From Apodospora peruviana (Eukaryota > Ascomycota > Sordariomycetes > Sordariales > Lasiosphaeriaceae): a stretch of 64,000 bases of DNA. The stretch lies in contig JAUEDM010000004.1 of NCBI GenBank assembly GCA_033439685.1, positions 2,976,001 to 3,040,000 on the forward strand, given 5' to 3'. The notes beneath the pieces were generated by a model. The model was given only the letters and a program-made list of their open reading frames with translations, was not told the DNA's origin and ran no database searches. Positions 48,108-58,892 of the stretch are shown piece by piece. Made by a program: the position numbers and the translations under genes. How positions within the stretch are numbered: the first letter of the stretch is position 1; every line of letters starts with the position of its first letter.

Positions 48108-48773
48108 CTTGGTGATGTTGGGTTAGCAGTCTCTCTCTCCCTCTCTCTCTGTATGTGTGTGTGTGTGTGTGTGTGTTACGGAATGGGGTTGGTTGAGTTT
48201 AAAGGTGGTTGTGAGAGACAACCATATTACTGGTATGTGCTCTACTTGAGGCTCGGGAGCACAACTGATAGTTGCGGACAGGAGGTTGACCCGATGACCA
48301 ATCCTGTCCGTTGTGTTCATCTCTGAAGGACCTTCCTCGGCTAAGCTACAAATGGTGGTTTCCCGCTTCTCCTCGGATTGGAGACCACGAGCGGACTGCA
48401 ATCATAGGAAGTTACCGAAATGATCTCATTGGCTTCTCCAAATTCTCAGTTGTCACACAGGCTTGGCCATGTTTTGCAGGTGGTTTTTCGAAGACGGATT
48501 GAGCACTGCCTCGTTCCGGTTTGGCTGGATGTTGGATTGGGAAGGGTTTGCTTCATCCGTCCATTTAACACCAGCTTTCTGTGACTATAAGTGTGACGAG
48601 GGAGATTAAACTACTAGTATTAACAGCATTTGGGAGCTCATTATGTAGTAGATAAGCCTTTCACAGCCACAACAAGCACCACTTTGTGTCTGTCAAAAAG
48701 GACCAAACTAAAATGTCGTGTAGATTGAACGGACCTGCGGTGAAAATATGAACCTCTTACCGACCACAATGTC
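48108..48773. other. Intergenic with microsatellites
   Basis: Contains a CT-rich run (48129-48151) and a (TG)n microsatellite; no gene. Confidence 0.5.
48155..48176. repeat. (TG)n microsatellite
   Basis: About eleven TG dinucleotides following a CT-rich run, just upstream of the M61-like gene start. Confidence 0.85.
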
Positions 48774-49601
48774 TCAGTTCTTCCACCGTATCACTCCACA
48801 ATCAGGGAACTTGCGCCAGAGAATTGCACTCAGCTCGTGCATGGGCTTCTGAGTCATGAGAGAGTTCTGGCAATGATGGAAATGCCCCCACTGCGATAGG
48901 TATGAATCGATTGTTTGAAGCCCCCGTCTGGACATGGCCGTGAAGAGCCTCCTGTTCATGTCGGCACAATGACGCTGATGATCTGTTATACGTTAGACCA
49001 CTGTCCGGGATTGTATTAGAAAAGCCAGAAACTCACACTCCCATTCCACCAACACATACTCATGCTCTCCCTTGGCCACTTCATCCCAGCTAAGCTCTTC
49101 GGTGCGATTCGGCTGCAGCCAGAACTTCCAGTGTCCAGCATTCTTGAAGCGGGTTTCCGACTCATCGTCCCAGCACTCATCGGGCAGCCACGAGCCGTAC
49201 AGCATACCGTACCTACAGCCTCGGACCCTCGCCTCGGCGGGGGTGCTTCCACAGGGGTCGATCATCAGGAACTCAGCTGTAGGGTCTTTCCATAAGGCCT
49301 TTTTGATTCCCTCAAAGGTATATTCACGATCCAGCGCCGGCACCTCGCATGCAACGACGGCGCTGTCTTCTGAACTTGAAAATACAGATGCCAGCCAGCC
49401 TGCCAGGAGGACTACGGCGGACGCCAGAAGCAGAAGGATAAGGGTGGCTTTGCAAGCGAGATGGTAGCGTTGATGGAACCGCCGGTGCTGGTTGAATGAG
49501 AAGTCTTTCTCTTCTTCAGACAGTAACGACTGGGCTGCCATGTCACGGTCACCACTCATTGACTGGCGGCTGATGGGTGAGTACTCGGCTCTGCTTGCCA
49601 T
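48774..49601 (-). CDS. UstYa-like (DUF3328-type) membrane protein, putative RiPP-modifying oxidase
   Basis: Two exons: 49601-49037 and 48982-48774, phase 1, giving 257 aa; a further in-frame ATG at 49643 is an alternative start. Layout is type-II membrane: cytosolic N-terminus, one transmembrane helix near 50-73 (TLILLLLASAVVLLAGWL), then a lumenal domain with Cys-rich CGSTPAEARVRGC and WLPDECWDDE. The hallmark is two HxxHC motifs, H190-x-x-H193-C194 and H222-x-x-H225-C226, spaced 32 residues apart; the intron sits directly before the first. UstYa-family proteins in ustiloxin, cyclochlorotine and asperipin pathways catalyse oxidative cyclisation or hydroxylation of peptides using this double motif. 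The gene is divergent from the repeat precursor at 50982, 1.4 kb away. Confidence 0.8.
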
Positions 49602-50981
49602 CTTGTGGAAATATCTGAATAATATCAGAGTGTTTTTTCTCAAAAGCTTAAGAAGAGTAAAGCGTGGAGACAGACAAATGTTGTGGGGTGTCGGAATGCA
49701 AGAGAGATTGGAATCGAAAGAAGAGCTCCAACTTGGAGGCTGTAAGTGGACGGTTTAACATGTAAGTTCGAAGGCTGTCTCATCAGGCGATGTGCGCCCT
49801 TCTTGACTGACTTATTGTCCGAGGCCGACATTCTCATTACCCACATTTTACTTAAGTGGACGAAATTTCGCATTCGCTTAAATCTGAAGGAGAGGAGGGC
49901 TGTTACACGATGAATGACCAGCCCGATAATTGATACCGTATCTAGTAGACCGGCTCTGTCTGGAAGCCATACAAGCTGCAAGGCTGGACAAACTCCGTGA
50001 ACCCCGAAATTCGTATTGGGCCGTGACGAATGCTCGGAAGCAGTTTTCATAGGCTGCGATTTACATCTTAGACTAGTCTAGTGCTTGAAGACCGAACAAG
50101 CAACACCAAGACCGAGCGCAACTGAACCATGCGACCTGAACTGCGGCCGTGACCACATCAGTCAGATAAGTAGGTGACCCTAAACAGAATTTATACTATT
50201 CCAGTAGCTGTTATTGTGTACTCGGAAACCTCAAGTCCTTGCTCTCCGCAAAGTGTCATAAAAGATATTGGTAAGCACTCCCTCTCTACAGGCGGTATTG
50301 ACTAAGGTATCAACAACACCACGCCGCCTGTTCGGAAAGCGAGCCAATGGAACTTGACGCTCATACACGAATCACCTCAACCATCATTCTCTGTCAGGCG
50401 GTGAAGCGATGAAGCACGCCATCTACGATGCTCACCTTGTTCGCGCTGCACACATGACCTATATCACGGTGCATCCGTATCACTTACCATACATGAATAT
50501 GTGGTCTGGTCGCCTGTTGAGGATGATTGACAATGCTTGGGCCATCATTTAGTGGGTACTGCAGCATACCGTACATGTACACACCGCCACGGAGCTGTCA
50601 TTAAGCATGGTCTTCACACACTATACACGACCCCCCACTCATGACAAGAACAAACCAGAGAACGCAGAGCGCCCTTCCATGTCAATATCACCTGGCATGC
50701 TTGCAACTGCGTGATTGTATGATGGATGCAAATCCTCCGGGCTGACGGAATGTGACCGACTGCAAACGCGCCGCATCACGCATGTGATATTGAGCGTAGC
50801 AAGAGACCATCAGATGCACAAGATGCTAGGTACTTTCCAGAAGCAGCCGGAAAATTTCCGCCATGTTCAAGTCAGCATATAAGATGTCCAAATCTTCCGA
50901 TCTCCTTCCAACTCGGACACAAACCAACATCGTATACAGTATCCCCTTTCAGCCAGCTAAACATCCCACATAACTCTCATC
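49602..50981. promoter_or_regulatory. Divergent promoter region between UstYa-like gene and repeat precursor
   Basis: 1.4 kb with no ORF of merit, lying between two genes transcribed away from each other; shared regulation is plausible but no specific operator could be identified by eye. Confidence 0.4.
50878..50883 (+). promoter_or_regulatory. TATA-like box of the repeat precursor gene
   Basis: TATAAG, about 100 bp upstream of the ATG at 50982. Confidence 0.35.
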
Positions 50982-51320
50982 ATGAAGACCTCATTCACCA
51001 TGCTCACTCTCGTCAGCTTCTTGATGGCTGGCAATGCCATAGCCGCCCCATTCCCCGCTCCTGAAGCAGGCCTTCTCCATGTTGTTGATCGCTCCAAGAA
51101 GCTCGAGCCGTTTCAAACTCTGAAGGAGCGGTCCAATCACCACGCTGAAGCCGAAGCAGGTCCCGTTGAACGGTCGACGAAGAAGCTGGAACCCTTTGCC
51201 TTTTTGAAGCGGTCTGACGCTGATGGAGCTGTTCCTTTTGTTGAGCGGTCCACGAAGAAGCTCGAACCATTCGCGTTTCTGAAGCGGGCTAAGAAACTCG
51301 AACCCTTCGCTACACTATAA
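50982..51320 (+). CDS. Secreted Kex2-type repeat precursor, putative RiPP precursor peptide
   Basis: Single-exon, 112 aa. Signal peptide at 1-21 (ending AIA), then four copies of one short peptide: KKLEPFQTLKER (39-50), KKLEPFAFLKR (67-77), KKLEPFAFLKR (92-102) and KKLEPFATL at the very C-terminus (104-112). The two middle copies are preceded by VERSTKK and followed by KR, the Kex2 cleavage signal. Spacers are acidic and variable. This is the architecture of Kex2-processed repeat proteins, which include dikaritin RiPP precursors and alpha-type pheromone precursors. The cores lack the Trp/Cys pattern of filamentous-fungal alpha pheromones. Mature peptides would be about LEPFAFL, LEPFQTL and LEPFATL after trimming. 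The divergent UstYa-like neighbour favours a RiPP. Confidence 0.8.
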   Translation: MKTSFTMLTLVSFLMAGNAIAAPFPAPEAGLLHVVDRSKKLEPFQTLKERSNHHAEAEAGPVERSTKKLEPFAFLKRSDADGAVPFVERSTKKLEPFAFLKRAKKLEPFATL

Positions 51321-51887
51321 AACGCTCCTGTGAGAGAACGGGAGTACTAAACGGTGAGCCCTCTGGTCCGGCAGGCATTGTGGACCTCCACACTCACTGA
51401 TCATTCACGTGCTAAAATCCAGGGCCATCATTCAACATCATGGTCGACACACCAAGCTCAATAGTTGGCTCCTGTTGATTTCAATGTTTTGTTTCCAGAC
51501 TTTTTCATTGCGCTCTAGTAACATGTCACTTGTTGGTAGACTTGGAGGGGAATGCATTATTTCTGTTGATTGAGCCCTACCTCGGTAAACGGGGGACGCA
51601 TCAGGTTACCAATATAAGAGGCATTTTCCTGAGAAAAACACACTCTTCTAGTCTTAATCCGCCATACGTACCGCGCAGTTTGTATAGCGTATACCTCCGT
51701 TAACCTGACCTTTCCCTGTGAGATTGTGTATCAAGGCGAGCCTCATTACCAGAGGCTTTATTTAATATAATCAAATATAGAGGTCGCTGTCATGTGGGGT
51801 TCACAAACATCGTACGGCACAAAACACGGGACTTGAAAGTAATTGAAAGACGAAGCAGGCTGGGGCCCACGTTGTTCTGATTCGTCT
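51321..51887. other. Intergenic, 3' flank of the precursor gene
   Basis: No gene; merges into transposon remnants from about 51888. Confidence 0.5.
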
Positions 51888-52532
51888 AGTCTAAGTAGAT
51901 ACCCAGGGTATGTAACCGCCAGGTACGTTCATCCCGCAGCCAACGCAGTCAGGCCAGTTCACCGAACTATCCCATTGTCATATCGTGGCGCCATGCAGTA
52001 ATAATAATTAACCCACTAGATCCCAAGCCTCGTCAACTTGGGACTGTGACATCCTCTTGAAGATTGAGGAAGCTTAGCGCAGTGGTAGGGTTTTGTGCCA
52101 CGTCGTCACACCCATGACACGTCAGATCAAGTCGTAGGTGGCCTTTGGATCCTCCTCTGTCAGCTTCCAGCCTTCCCCCCGAAGCTTGGCAATGACTTGG
52201 GCAGAGATATGGGTCTTTATGACAAGCCCTATCGCCGCGCGGTCGCGGGACCACTTGATCCAGAGGTGCGGATCATTAGCGGGTTCCGACCAGCCAGGAA
52301 CAATATAGCGCCGCAGACCATAGCAATCAAGCGTATCGAGCAGTACTGCGTTCCAATACTCGAAATAGCTATGGTCCTCCAATGTACAGGCAAGTCGAAT
52401 GGTGGGGGGTACATATCCGTCGACTTGGGGCATATATACCCCGGATAGGTTTGATGGCATGGTGTTGGCATGCATGGCGATGGCTTGCAGGCCGATGGCT
52501 TGCATCATGTTGGCTTGGTTGGGATGCATCAT
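51888..52532 (-). mobile_element. Copia-type retrotransposon remnant with gag fragment
   Basis: A minus-strand ORF (52532-52122, 136 codons) resembles Copia gag: LEDHSYFEYWNAVLLDTLDCY, then a W-x-x-DRAAIGLVIKTHI segment and LRGEGW...DPKATYDLI. It is truncated, with no protease, integrase or reverse transcriptase in the window. The flanking part (51888-51975 and 52111-52240) aligns with a second fragment at 53236-53433. A solo LTR is inserted within it. Confidence 0.6.
51976..52110 (-). mobile_element. Solo LTR (135 bp) with 5-bp target-site duplication
   Basis: Minus-strand termini TGTGACGACG...GATATGACA (TG...CA). It is flanked by the perfect 5-bp direct repeat CCCAT at 51971-51975 and 52111-52115. 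The related fragment at 53236-53433 lacks this insert and reads through the site as an empty allele (GCCAT). Related to the LTR at 21079-21208. Confidence 0.85.
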
Positions 52533-53235
52533 GCTCGGCGTGAAGGATACCTATCTTCTTGTTAAGGGTTTATCGTTGCCTCCTGTAAGCCTCCAGTCGT
52601 CTTTTTCTTTTGTATGCTTGCCCTTCTGCTTATCCGGTCGCAAGAGTGAGATCAGAAGCTCCTGGGCTGACCACTACTGCTTTTCTCAAAATTCGCTTAA
52701 ATTTCGTTTGGCGTCAATGTCGCTAGACATCAACCGTTGTAGAGGAAGGAAAACGGGTAGGATACAAGCGAGATATCGCTGTTTGCGATGAGACCGTGCC
52801 TAATGTATCCCGACGGTTAGCCAACAAGTTGGGAATGAACAACTCGTGCAATGCAAACGTAGATGAATTGAGTTAGGTTCCTTGTCACTGGTTCCTCGAG
52901 AGGAGAATGTATTATGTGCGCCGAACCGATGCCTGGATATTATCTGCCGAAGTATGTGCCTGGGCCTTGCTTGGGACAATTATGAAAGGTTGATGTATCG
53001 GGGATGTTTGTGTATTGCTGAGTGTGCATGCTATGTAAAAGGAAGAAAGAGGGAAAAAGGCAGCCAGAGCGAGTTTTATATACAGGCGGTGGTGGCTTGT
53101 GGAGCCAGCTCTGTGGGGAACCCCGCCTAACATGATGTATCACTGCATTCAATGTTCACTGTGAAAGAGGGTGGCTGGAGAAGGCTTCACAAAGTCGCAA
53201 CTTAAGGCGTGGCCAACGTTATTTTATTCCGCCTA
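52533..53235. other. Spacer between Copia fragments
   Basis: No supported gene; likely transposon-derived or intergenic. Confidence 0.4.
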
Positions 53236-53433
53236 TCATAGGCACCCAGGATATGTAACTACGTCCATCCCCCACATAGCCAACGCAATCAAGCCGCCCA
53301 TGCGACAAACTGTGCCATGACCTGGTGAATCAGATCGTAGGTGAGCTTGGGATCCTCCCGTCAGCTTCCAGCCTTCCATCTCAAGGTTGCGAATAGCATC
53401 GCCAGAGATATGTGTCTTTATGGCGAACCGTAT
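53236..53433 (-). mobile_element. Second fragment of the same Copia-like element
   Basis: Aligns with 51888-52240 minus the solo LTR: shared blocks include ACCCAGG-ATATGTAAC, CAACGCA, GATCGTAGGTG, GTCAGCTTCCAGCCTTCC and GAGATATG-GTCTTTATG. Frames are broken. Confidence 0.7.
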
Positions 53434-55391
53434 TCCTTACCTAGGTAGTTTCGAGGTTGGTACCCGCCCCGCACTACAATACCATCCACAATAGTAGAAT
53501 TACATACGGGTACCCGAGAGCTTGCCAGCGCTTAATGCAATACTGCATCTACCTGCCTAGGCTACCTGCCTAGGTACCTTACTTGTGCGCTGGACCCAAA
53601 CGGCTTCATAACTTGAAAGAAGCTAATGTACCGCCTAGCTAAGGTACTTGTACAAGCCTTGATCCCTATAATGTTCCATGAGTGGAGACTCTTAGCTAGC
53701 AATCTTCCACTTGCATGTTCGGTCTCCGGCATCCGGTACAGTAGTGTGGTTCAGTTGTGTTCCCGTAGTAGTAGATCTTTCTGAACTGAAAGCTGTCAAT
53801 TACGGTCTATTGAAGACGTCGAGGTTCTGGCTGCCTGTCTGTGTAAACACTTATTACCGGCCTGCGATACCTCAGCCTTGGGTCGTAATCACGTCAGATG
53901 TTGGCATTTTTTCAGAGTAGGGGGAGGTTCACGCATTTTAGACTCACGCTATCATACAGAGCCAGTGTGACGGATGTCCCATCGACGGTATTAAACTTGT
54001 GGTATGTCCGGCTAACGACGATAATGTCTAGTCCGTGGGAGCTTCTTTTTAGGATGATTGAAAGATGTCGGAAGAAAACGGGCAGATGGACAGATGTCAA
54101 CACCCGTGACCAAACTCCATCCTCGTCTGGGTTTAACCCCTATCGAGCTCGCACCCTCAGGACCGAATACTCCAACACCACAGACACAATCCGCTCCTCA
54201 GCCCCCAAGCAGCCGCTTTAGTTGAACTCGGAAGCTGGGTCGTCGATAATCACGTTGCCACGTGGCGCAGAAACCTACCCCTTTCTTGAAACCCGGAGAC
54301 AGTCATGGCGGGATGAAACACAGATACTCGGTGCCAATCTTGCGAATTGCGGAGGATTGGACGGCGCAGTGCAGCGGACATTCCCTCCCGAACTGCGTTC
54401 GACTGTCAGCAAACAGCATCTGGACCCGCGGCGTAGCCGCCATTATCACGATTTCCCTTATGCGATGACGCTACCACCAAAATCATAATTGTGTTGTGCT
54501 ATAAGTGTGTCGGTCGGCGACTTCTCACTGTGCCTTTTAGTACTAACCTGAAGTAGATACGACGATCGACTAGGCACCAGGAAGCTATTGGTTTGTACGA
54601 CTCTCTATGAATATGGTTCCAAGTCGAAGTCCACAGTCGGCGGAATTTGGGGTTTGGAGACCACCGCCACGGTGCATCTATCTTGGAGGCACTTCTCTCC
54701 TTCTCCTATTTGTTCAGCTTATCAGACAAAGGTACCTAGGTAATAAGCGCTAATGAAAGCACAGCTCCGTTTAGTTCAACGACCTGCGGGGGCGAGAGCT
54801 ACTCGACCTACGGTAGCTTAAATGCAACGAGTACTCAGCCCTACTGAAACAAGCAGACGCATAGACAAATCAGAGCCCAGAAAGCACCACCAGATTATCG
54901 AAGGTCGAAGGTCTGACTAAGAACACCTTCCACACTCACATATCGCATGACTTGGCATGATATGCATGTCTTGCCAGCTCACTCATCAGCCATTGACGAT
55001 CTATGCAGTCTGGTCCCGAGTAAAATGGCTGCCTGGGGTTACCACCACCACCGGCGGGATTTCTTGGCTTTTTGTTCCGGATTTCGAGTTACCAACTCGA
55101 CTTAGAGCGTTTAATAGACCGACAGATGAGTCGGTTGCCTGTCTTGGGGTTGGAACGCACAGTGTCTTCCGGCGACAATGCTGCATGTCGGTATTATCAT
55201 GTCGGTATTCGTGCTCTCGGGTCCTCGTTGGCGGTGCTGAAGTGGGATCGTGAGGACGATGCACACAGCTTTGCTGCACCCATATAAACAGTCAATTTTC
55301 CAGTTCGAACACAAACCCGGGTCGTCAATACGCCTTTCTCTCTCTTTCTTTCCAGACTCTCAGCCTGGACTCAGTCCTACACACCGCCACT
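53434..55391. other. Intergenic, 2 kb
   Basis: Repeated CCTAGGTA-like short motifs around 53430-53650; no supported gene. The last 100 bp are pyrimidine-rich and form the promoter of the next gene. Confidence 0.45.
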
Positions 55392-56776
55392 ATGGTCAAT
55401 TCCTACACGATCGAGGTCGTCCCGTTTGACGAATACGACTGGACCTTCCTCAAACCAGGATGGCTCAACCTCAAGTATGTCTCTGAGCACCATCTCACTT
55501 TCAGCACACCTCCCAGTTTCCCAGCGCCCCAACTAACCTTTCCAATTCTCAAAGCCCAACAGCAGTAGGCCTAATCTCCGCCTTCTGTGCCGTCGCCTTC
55601 TGGATGTCCCTCGAGCTCCTCGTTCTCGTGCACATCACCTTCAAGCGCAAGCGCGGCCTCTACTTCTGGTCCATCATCATCACGACACTCGGTTTCATCC
55701 TCCAAACAGCCGGCTACCTCCTCAAGTTCTTCAAAAACGACTGGCCGCGTGTCTTAGTGGCCATCATATTCTCCGCCGGCCGCATCTGTAACGTGACCGG
55801 CTTCGCTGTGGTCCTCTGGTCGCGACTACACCTGATCGTCAACGACCGCCGCATCTTGCGTGCAGTGCTGGCGCTCATCGTTGCCACCGGTGTAAGCCTG
55901 CACACACCCACGGTGGTGTTCCGGTTCTGCCTGCTCAGCGCGCCGGTCGGGTCCGACTACAGGTGGCGCCTGCTTTATGGGTTAGAAGCGATCGAGCGCG
56001 CGCAGCAGACGGTGTTTGCGATCCAAGAGACGGCCATCAGCGGGCTGTACATCTTTTACACGTCGCAGGTTTTGAGAAACGGTTTCGCATCGTCGCCGCG
56101 CCGACGTAAGGTCATGTGGACGTTGATTGCTGTGCAGGTTATCGCGATCCTGCTGGACGCTGGGCTGACGACGTTTGACTACATGAACATGTTTACGCTC
56201 AAGTGCGCGCTGCATCCGGCAGTGTACAGCGTGAAGCTGAAGATGGAGTTTATTGTGCTCAATCAGCTGCTTACGGTTGTTAAGAAGAGAGGGTTGGCGC
56301 CGCGGCCTGGGTTATTGGACGAGAAGTATAGTGGTAGTGGTGGCAGGTCAGGCACGCCTCCAATGGTGAACAGGATGGTGGGAATGATGGGCACGACGAC
56401 TACTTGTGGGACAGCTGGTCGTGATGGTAGCAGTGTCGGATCAAAAGCTCTGCTCACATCGAGCCAAGAGTCCAAGATCGTCGCGACAACCACGAGAGCT
56501 GTCAGCAGTACTTTGGTTTATGGCGTTGGGAGCTTGCCACCTGTGCACCTTTCCACTGCACGGGCCGAGACGGATGACGGAGGTTCTTGTTCATCGTCAT
56601 CCAAGAACACAAGTGTGACGAATGTTGACTCTATAGGGTCAACTGGTGATGAGGAGCAGGATATCATGGATTTGGCTGGACAGCCGGATGAAGAAGAAGG
56701 TGCGCACTGCTGCGAGGATGAGTGTGTGGTTGGTGACAGTATGGAGCGGCAGTACCTGGGAAGATTTGGCGCTTGA
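55392..56776 (+). CDS. Multi-pass (about seven-helix) fungal membrane protein, DUF7703-like
   Basis: Two exons: 55392-55474 and 55555-56776 (phase 2; GTATGT...AAG, CTAAC branch), giving 434 aa. About seven hydrophobic helices occupy residues 29-255 (for example GLISAFCAVAFWMSLELLVL, IIITTLGFILQTAGYLL, VLVAIIFSAGRICNVTGFAV). The first intracellular loop is basic (FKRKRG). A 180-residue cytosolic tail is Ser/Gly/Asp-rich. The topology recalls receptor-like fungal membrane proteins, but it lacks the CFEM domain of Pth11 receptors. Function unknown. Confidence 0.8.
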
Positions 56777-56913
56777 GATAGGATGATTCTTCAGCGTCCC
56801 CGTGCCGGTGTTTTGCGGATGTTGAGTTTTGTTTTGCAGCTATCCGTCATGTAAGTAGGTATATACTACCAGGTAACGATATACCCCTTTATTTCTGGGC
56901 ATGAGATTATCTT

Positions 56914-58073
56914 CTACTGCTCCCCAACACCTGGCCAATACTTCTTCACAAACTCTATCCCCTCGGCAATGAACGGCTCGTCGAGGCCCATGGGAGCATC
57001 AAAACCATGGTCGCCTCCCGTCTGAACGCTGTATTTCAGCGGAGTATCCGGGAGCGCCTTGCTGATGCGCTGCACCAGCTCGTCGGTTGATTCCTTAGGG
57101 ATCTGCATTTCACTCCAAGTCAGAACAACCAACCCCTTAATCCTTTGAGAGGAATGGAAGCTTACCACACGATCCTCGGTACTCTGAAGAATCCAGATTG
57201 GCGGAACCCCCTTCCCACCTTCCACGGCCGTCTGGAGCCCATACTCTAGCCTCAGCCTCTGATCTTCTCCCAGCATCTCCCGATGTCGTCCAGTGGCGAG
57301 GTAATTCACTACCAGGAGCTCGAGCAACTCAGGAAACGGGGTCGACAGCCTGACTTTGCCCTGCCTAGCATTCTCCTGAATGTACGCCGTGATGGCGTCA
57401 TCCTGCGCCGTCTGCACACCTTCCGGCAGCTGACGGGGATTATAGCACGCAATGTCGGGATACATGGCGGGATACGGCGCGACGACGGCCTTGATGTTCG
57501 CTTTGGACTGGAACAGGAAGGCAGATTGCAGCGACAGGAAACCGCCGGCCGATTCGCCGAATGCTGCTGTACGGGACAAGTCGATTTCCAAGTGTGGGTA
57601 TTTCTGGGTGATGACGGACGGCAGAGATGAAGAGACAAAGTCCCAGAAGTCAGAGATGTCGTCCATGACGTCGCCGCCGGTGGCCTCGGGGATGAGTCGG
57701 TATGCAGGTGAGACGATGATGGCATTGGTGACTTCTGCAAACCGGAGAACCCTGATTTATGATGAGTTAGCTGATGAGTTTTATGGATTTGGTGAAACTG
57801 ATCCCTTTAAGGATATTTGGATGGTGATAACAGGGGGGGGGGGGGGGGGGGGGTGGGGACAACAGACCATTTACCGATAAAGTGCGGCTCCGGGTTCGTC
57901 CCGATGATGAGACAGCCGCCGTGAAAGTGCACCATCAGCGGACATGTCGTTGGTGTCCCAGACGAGGCGAGTGTCTTGGGGACGAGGACAGCCACCCCAA
58001 TAGGAGTTGAGTCTACCGTCTTGTAGACGGGATCGAAGCGTTCAAAAGTAGCGAGAAGTTCGACGGCTGCCAT
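56914..58073 (-). CDS. Alpha/beta hydrolase (HSL/arylesterase-like)
   Basis: Three exons: 58073-57868, 57751-57166 and 57102-56914, giving 326 aa. The first intron (116 nt) contains the poly-C (plus-strand G21) tract; its donor GTCTGT is weaker than the nearby GTAAAT, but only it keeps the frame (HFIGKW-VLRFAEV). The second intron (63 nt) is stop-free and a multiple of three. Motifs: oxyanion-hole HFHGGC, nucleophile GESAGG, and a terminal catalytic His in GGDHGF, as in hormone-sensitive-lipase-type esterases. No signal peptide. Several fungal biosynthetic clusters carry such hydrolases; here it lies next to two P450s. Confidence 0.85.
57833..57853. repeat. Poly-G tract, 21 bases, inside a hydrolase intron
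   Basis: Uninterrupted G21 (poly-C in the transcript) within intron 1 of the alpha/beta hydrolase, the same length as the G21 at 7988-8008. Confidence 0.9.
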
Positions 58074-58892
58074 TGTGAAGTGTTAAGCAAGTGTGAGAAA
58101 CAGAAAATTCTAGTGAACAGGAGATTCTAGTAAAGCTGAGAGTGAGCACATGAAAAAAAAAAAAAAAAAAAAAAAAAAAGAATTGTGTAGGTAGGTACCT
58201 GTCTGAAAAGGGGGTGATGCCATGTTAGGTTGGAAGGCGGGGATCCATTTAAATATATTACCATATGCAGCCCAGATTACCTCGGTAGTTCACCCACTCA
58301 TCGTAACTTGAACCTATACTCCGGCACATGTGCAGTTATAACTCAATGCAACCCCTGGCCCTCCCGCGCGGTAATAACACGCCCAGGAATCTCGGGACAC
58401 CTTCACTTGATAGCTCAGCAGCCGATGATTCATAAGCTGAGCGACTGCCCCAAATTCGGCTTCTATACCAAGTACCTACCAACCTAAGAGCGAAAGCCCG
58501 AGGCTTATTAATACGGACGAAAAACGGCGGGTGTATGGGTTAGTCGTTTATGTTATGGAATACGCTTGCTTCCCCGCGCGGACGCTGAGGAATCCGATAT
58601 CCAGCGTCGTATCGGAGTGACGAGTTTTACTATATCCTCCGCTTGTGCGGTGTAGAAATCCTTCCGCACGCTTTACCCTGAGCCAATAAAAGGCTCACGG
58701 GTGGCATCGTTACCCGGTATGATGAGAACTCCGAGACCGAGTCTCAAATGCAAGAATTAGAATCACTGCTGGTTACTTAGGGAGGTATCTAGGTACGTAC
58801 CGTACTAAACCACAGGGGCGGGAGAACAACAAAACAGGACCTGGATCCAGCAAAACATATCGGTCCGTACAAATTCATTCTGGTTTCCATCT
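58074..58892. other. Intergenic, 0.8 kb, with poly-A tract
   Basis: Promoter of the hydrolase. Includes A27 at 58153-58179. No gene. Confidence 0.5.
58153..58179. repeat. Poly-A tract, 27 bases
   Basis: Uninterrupted A27 just upstream of the hydrolase start (poly-dT on the hydrolase sense strand). Could be a nucleosome-excluding promoter tract or the tail of a retroposed insertion; no other retroposon feature seen. Confidence 0.9.

Noticed and set aside
50982..51320. Alpha-type mating pheromone precursor
   Set aside because: Kex2-repeat layout fits, but the repeats lack the Trp/Cys-Gly-x-x-Cys pattern of filamentous ascomycete alpha pheromones, and a UstYa-like gene is adjacent. Not fully excluded.
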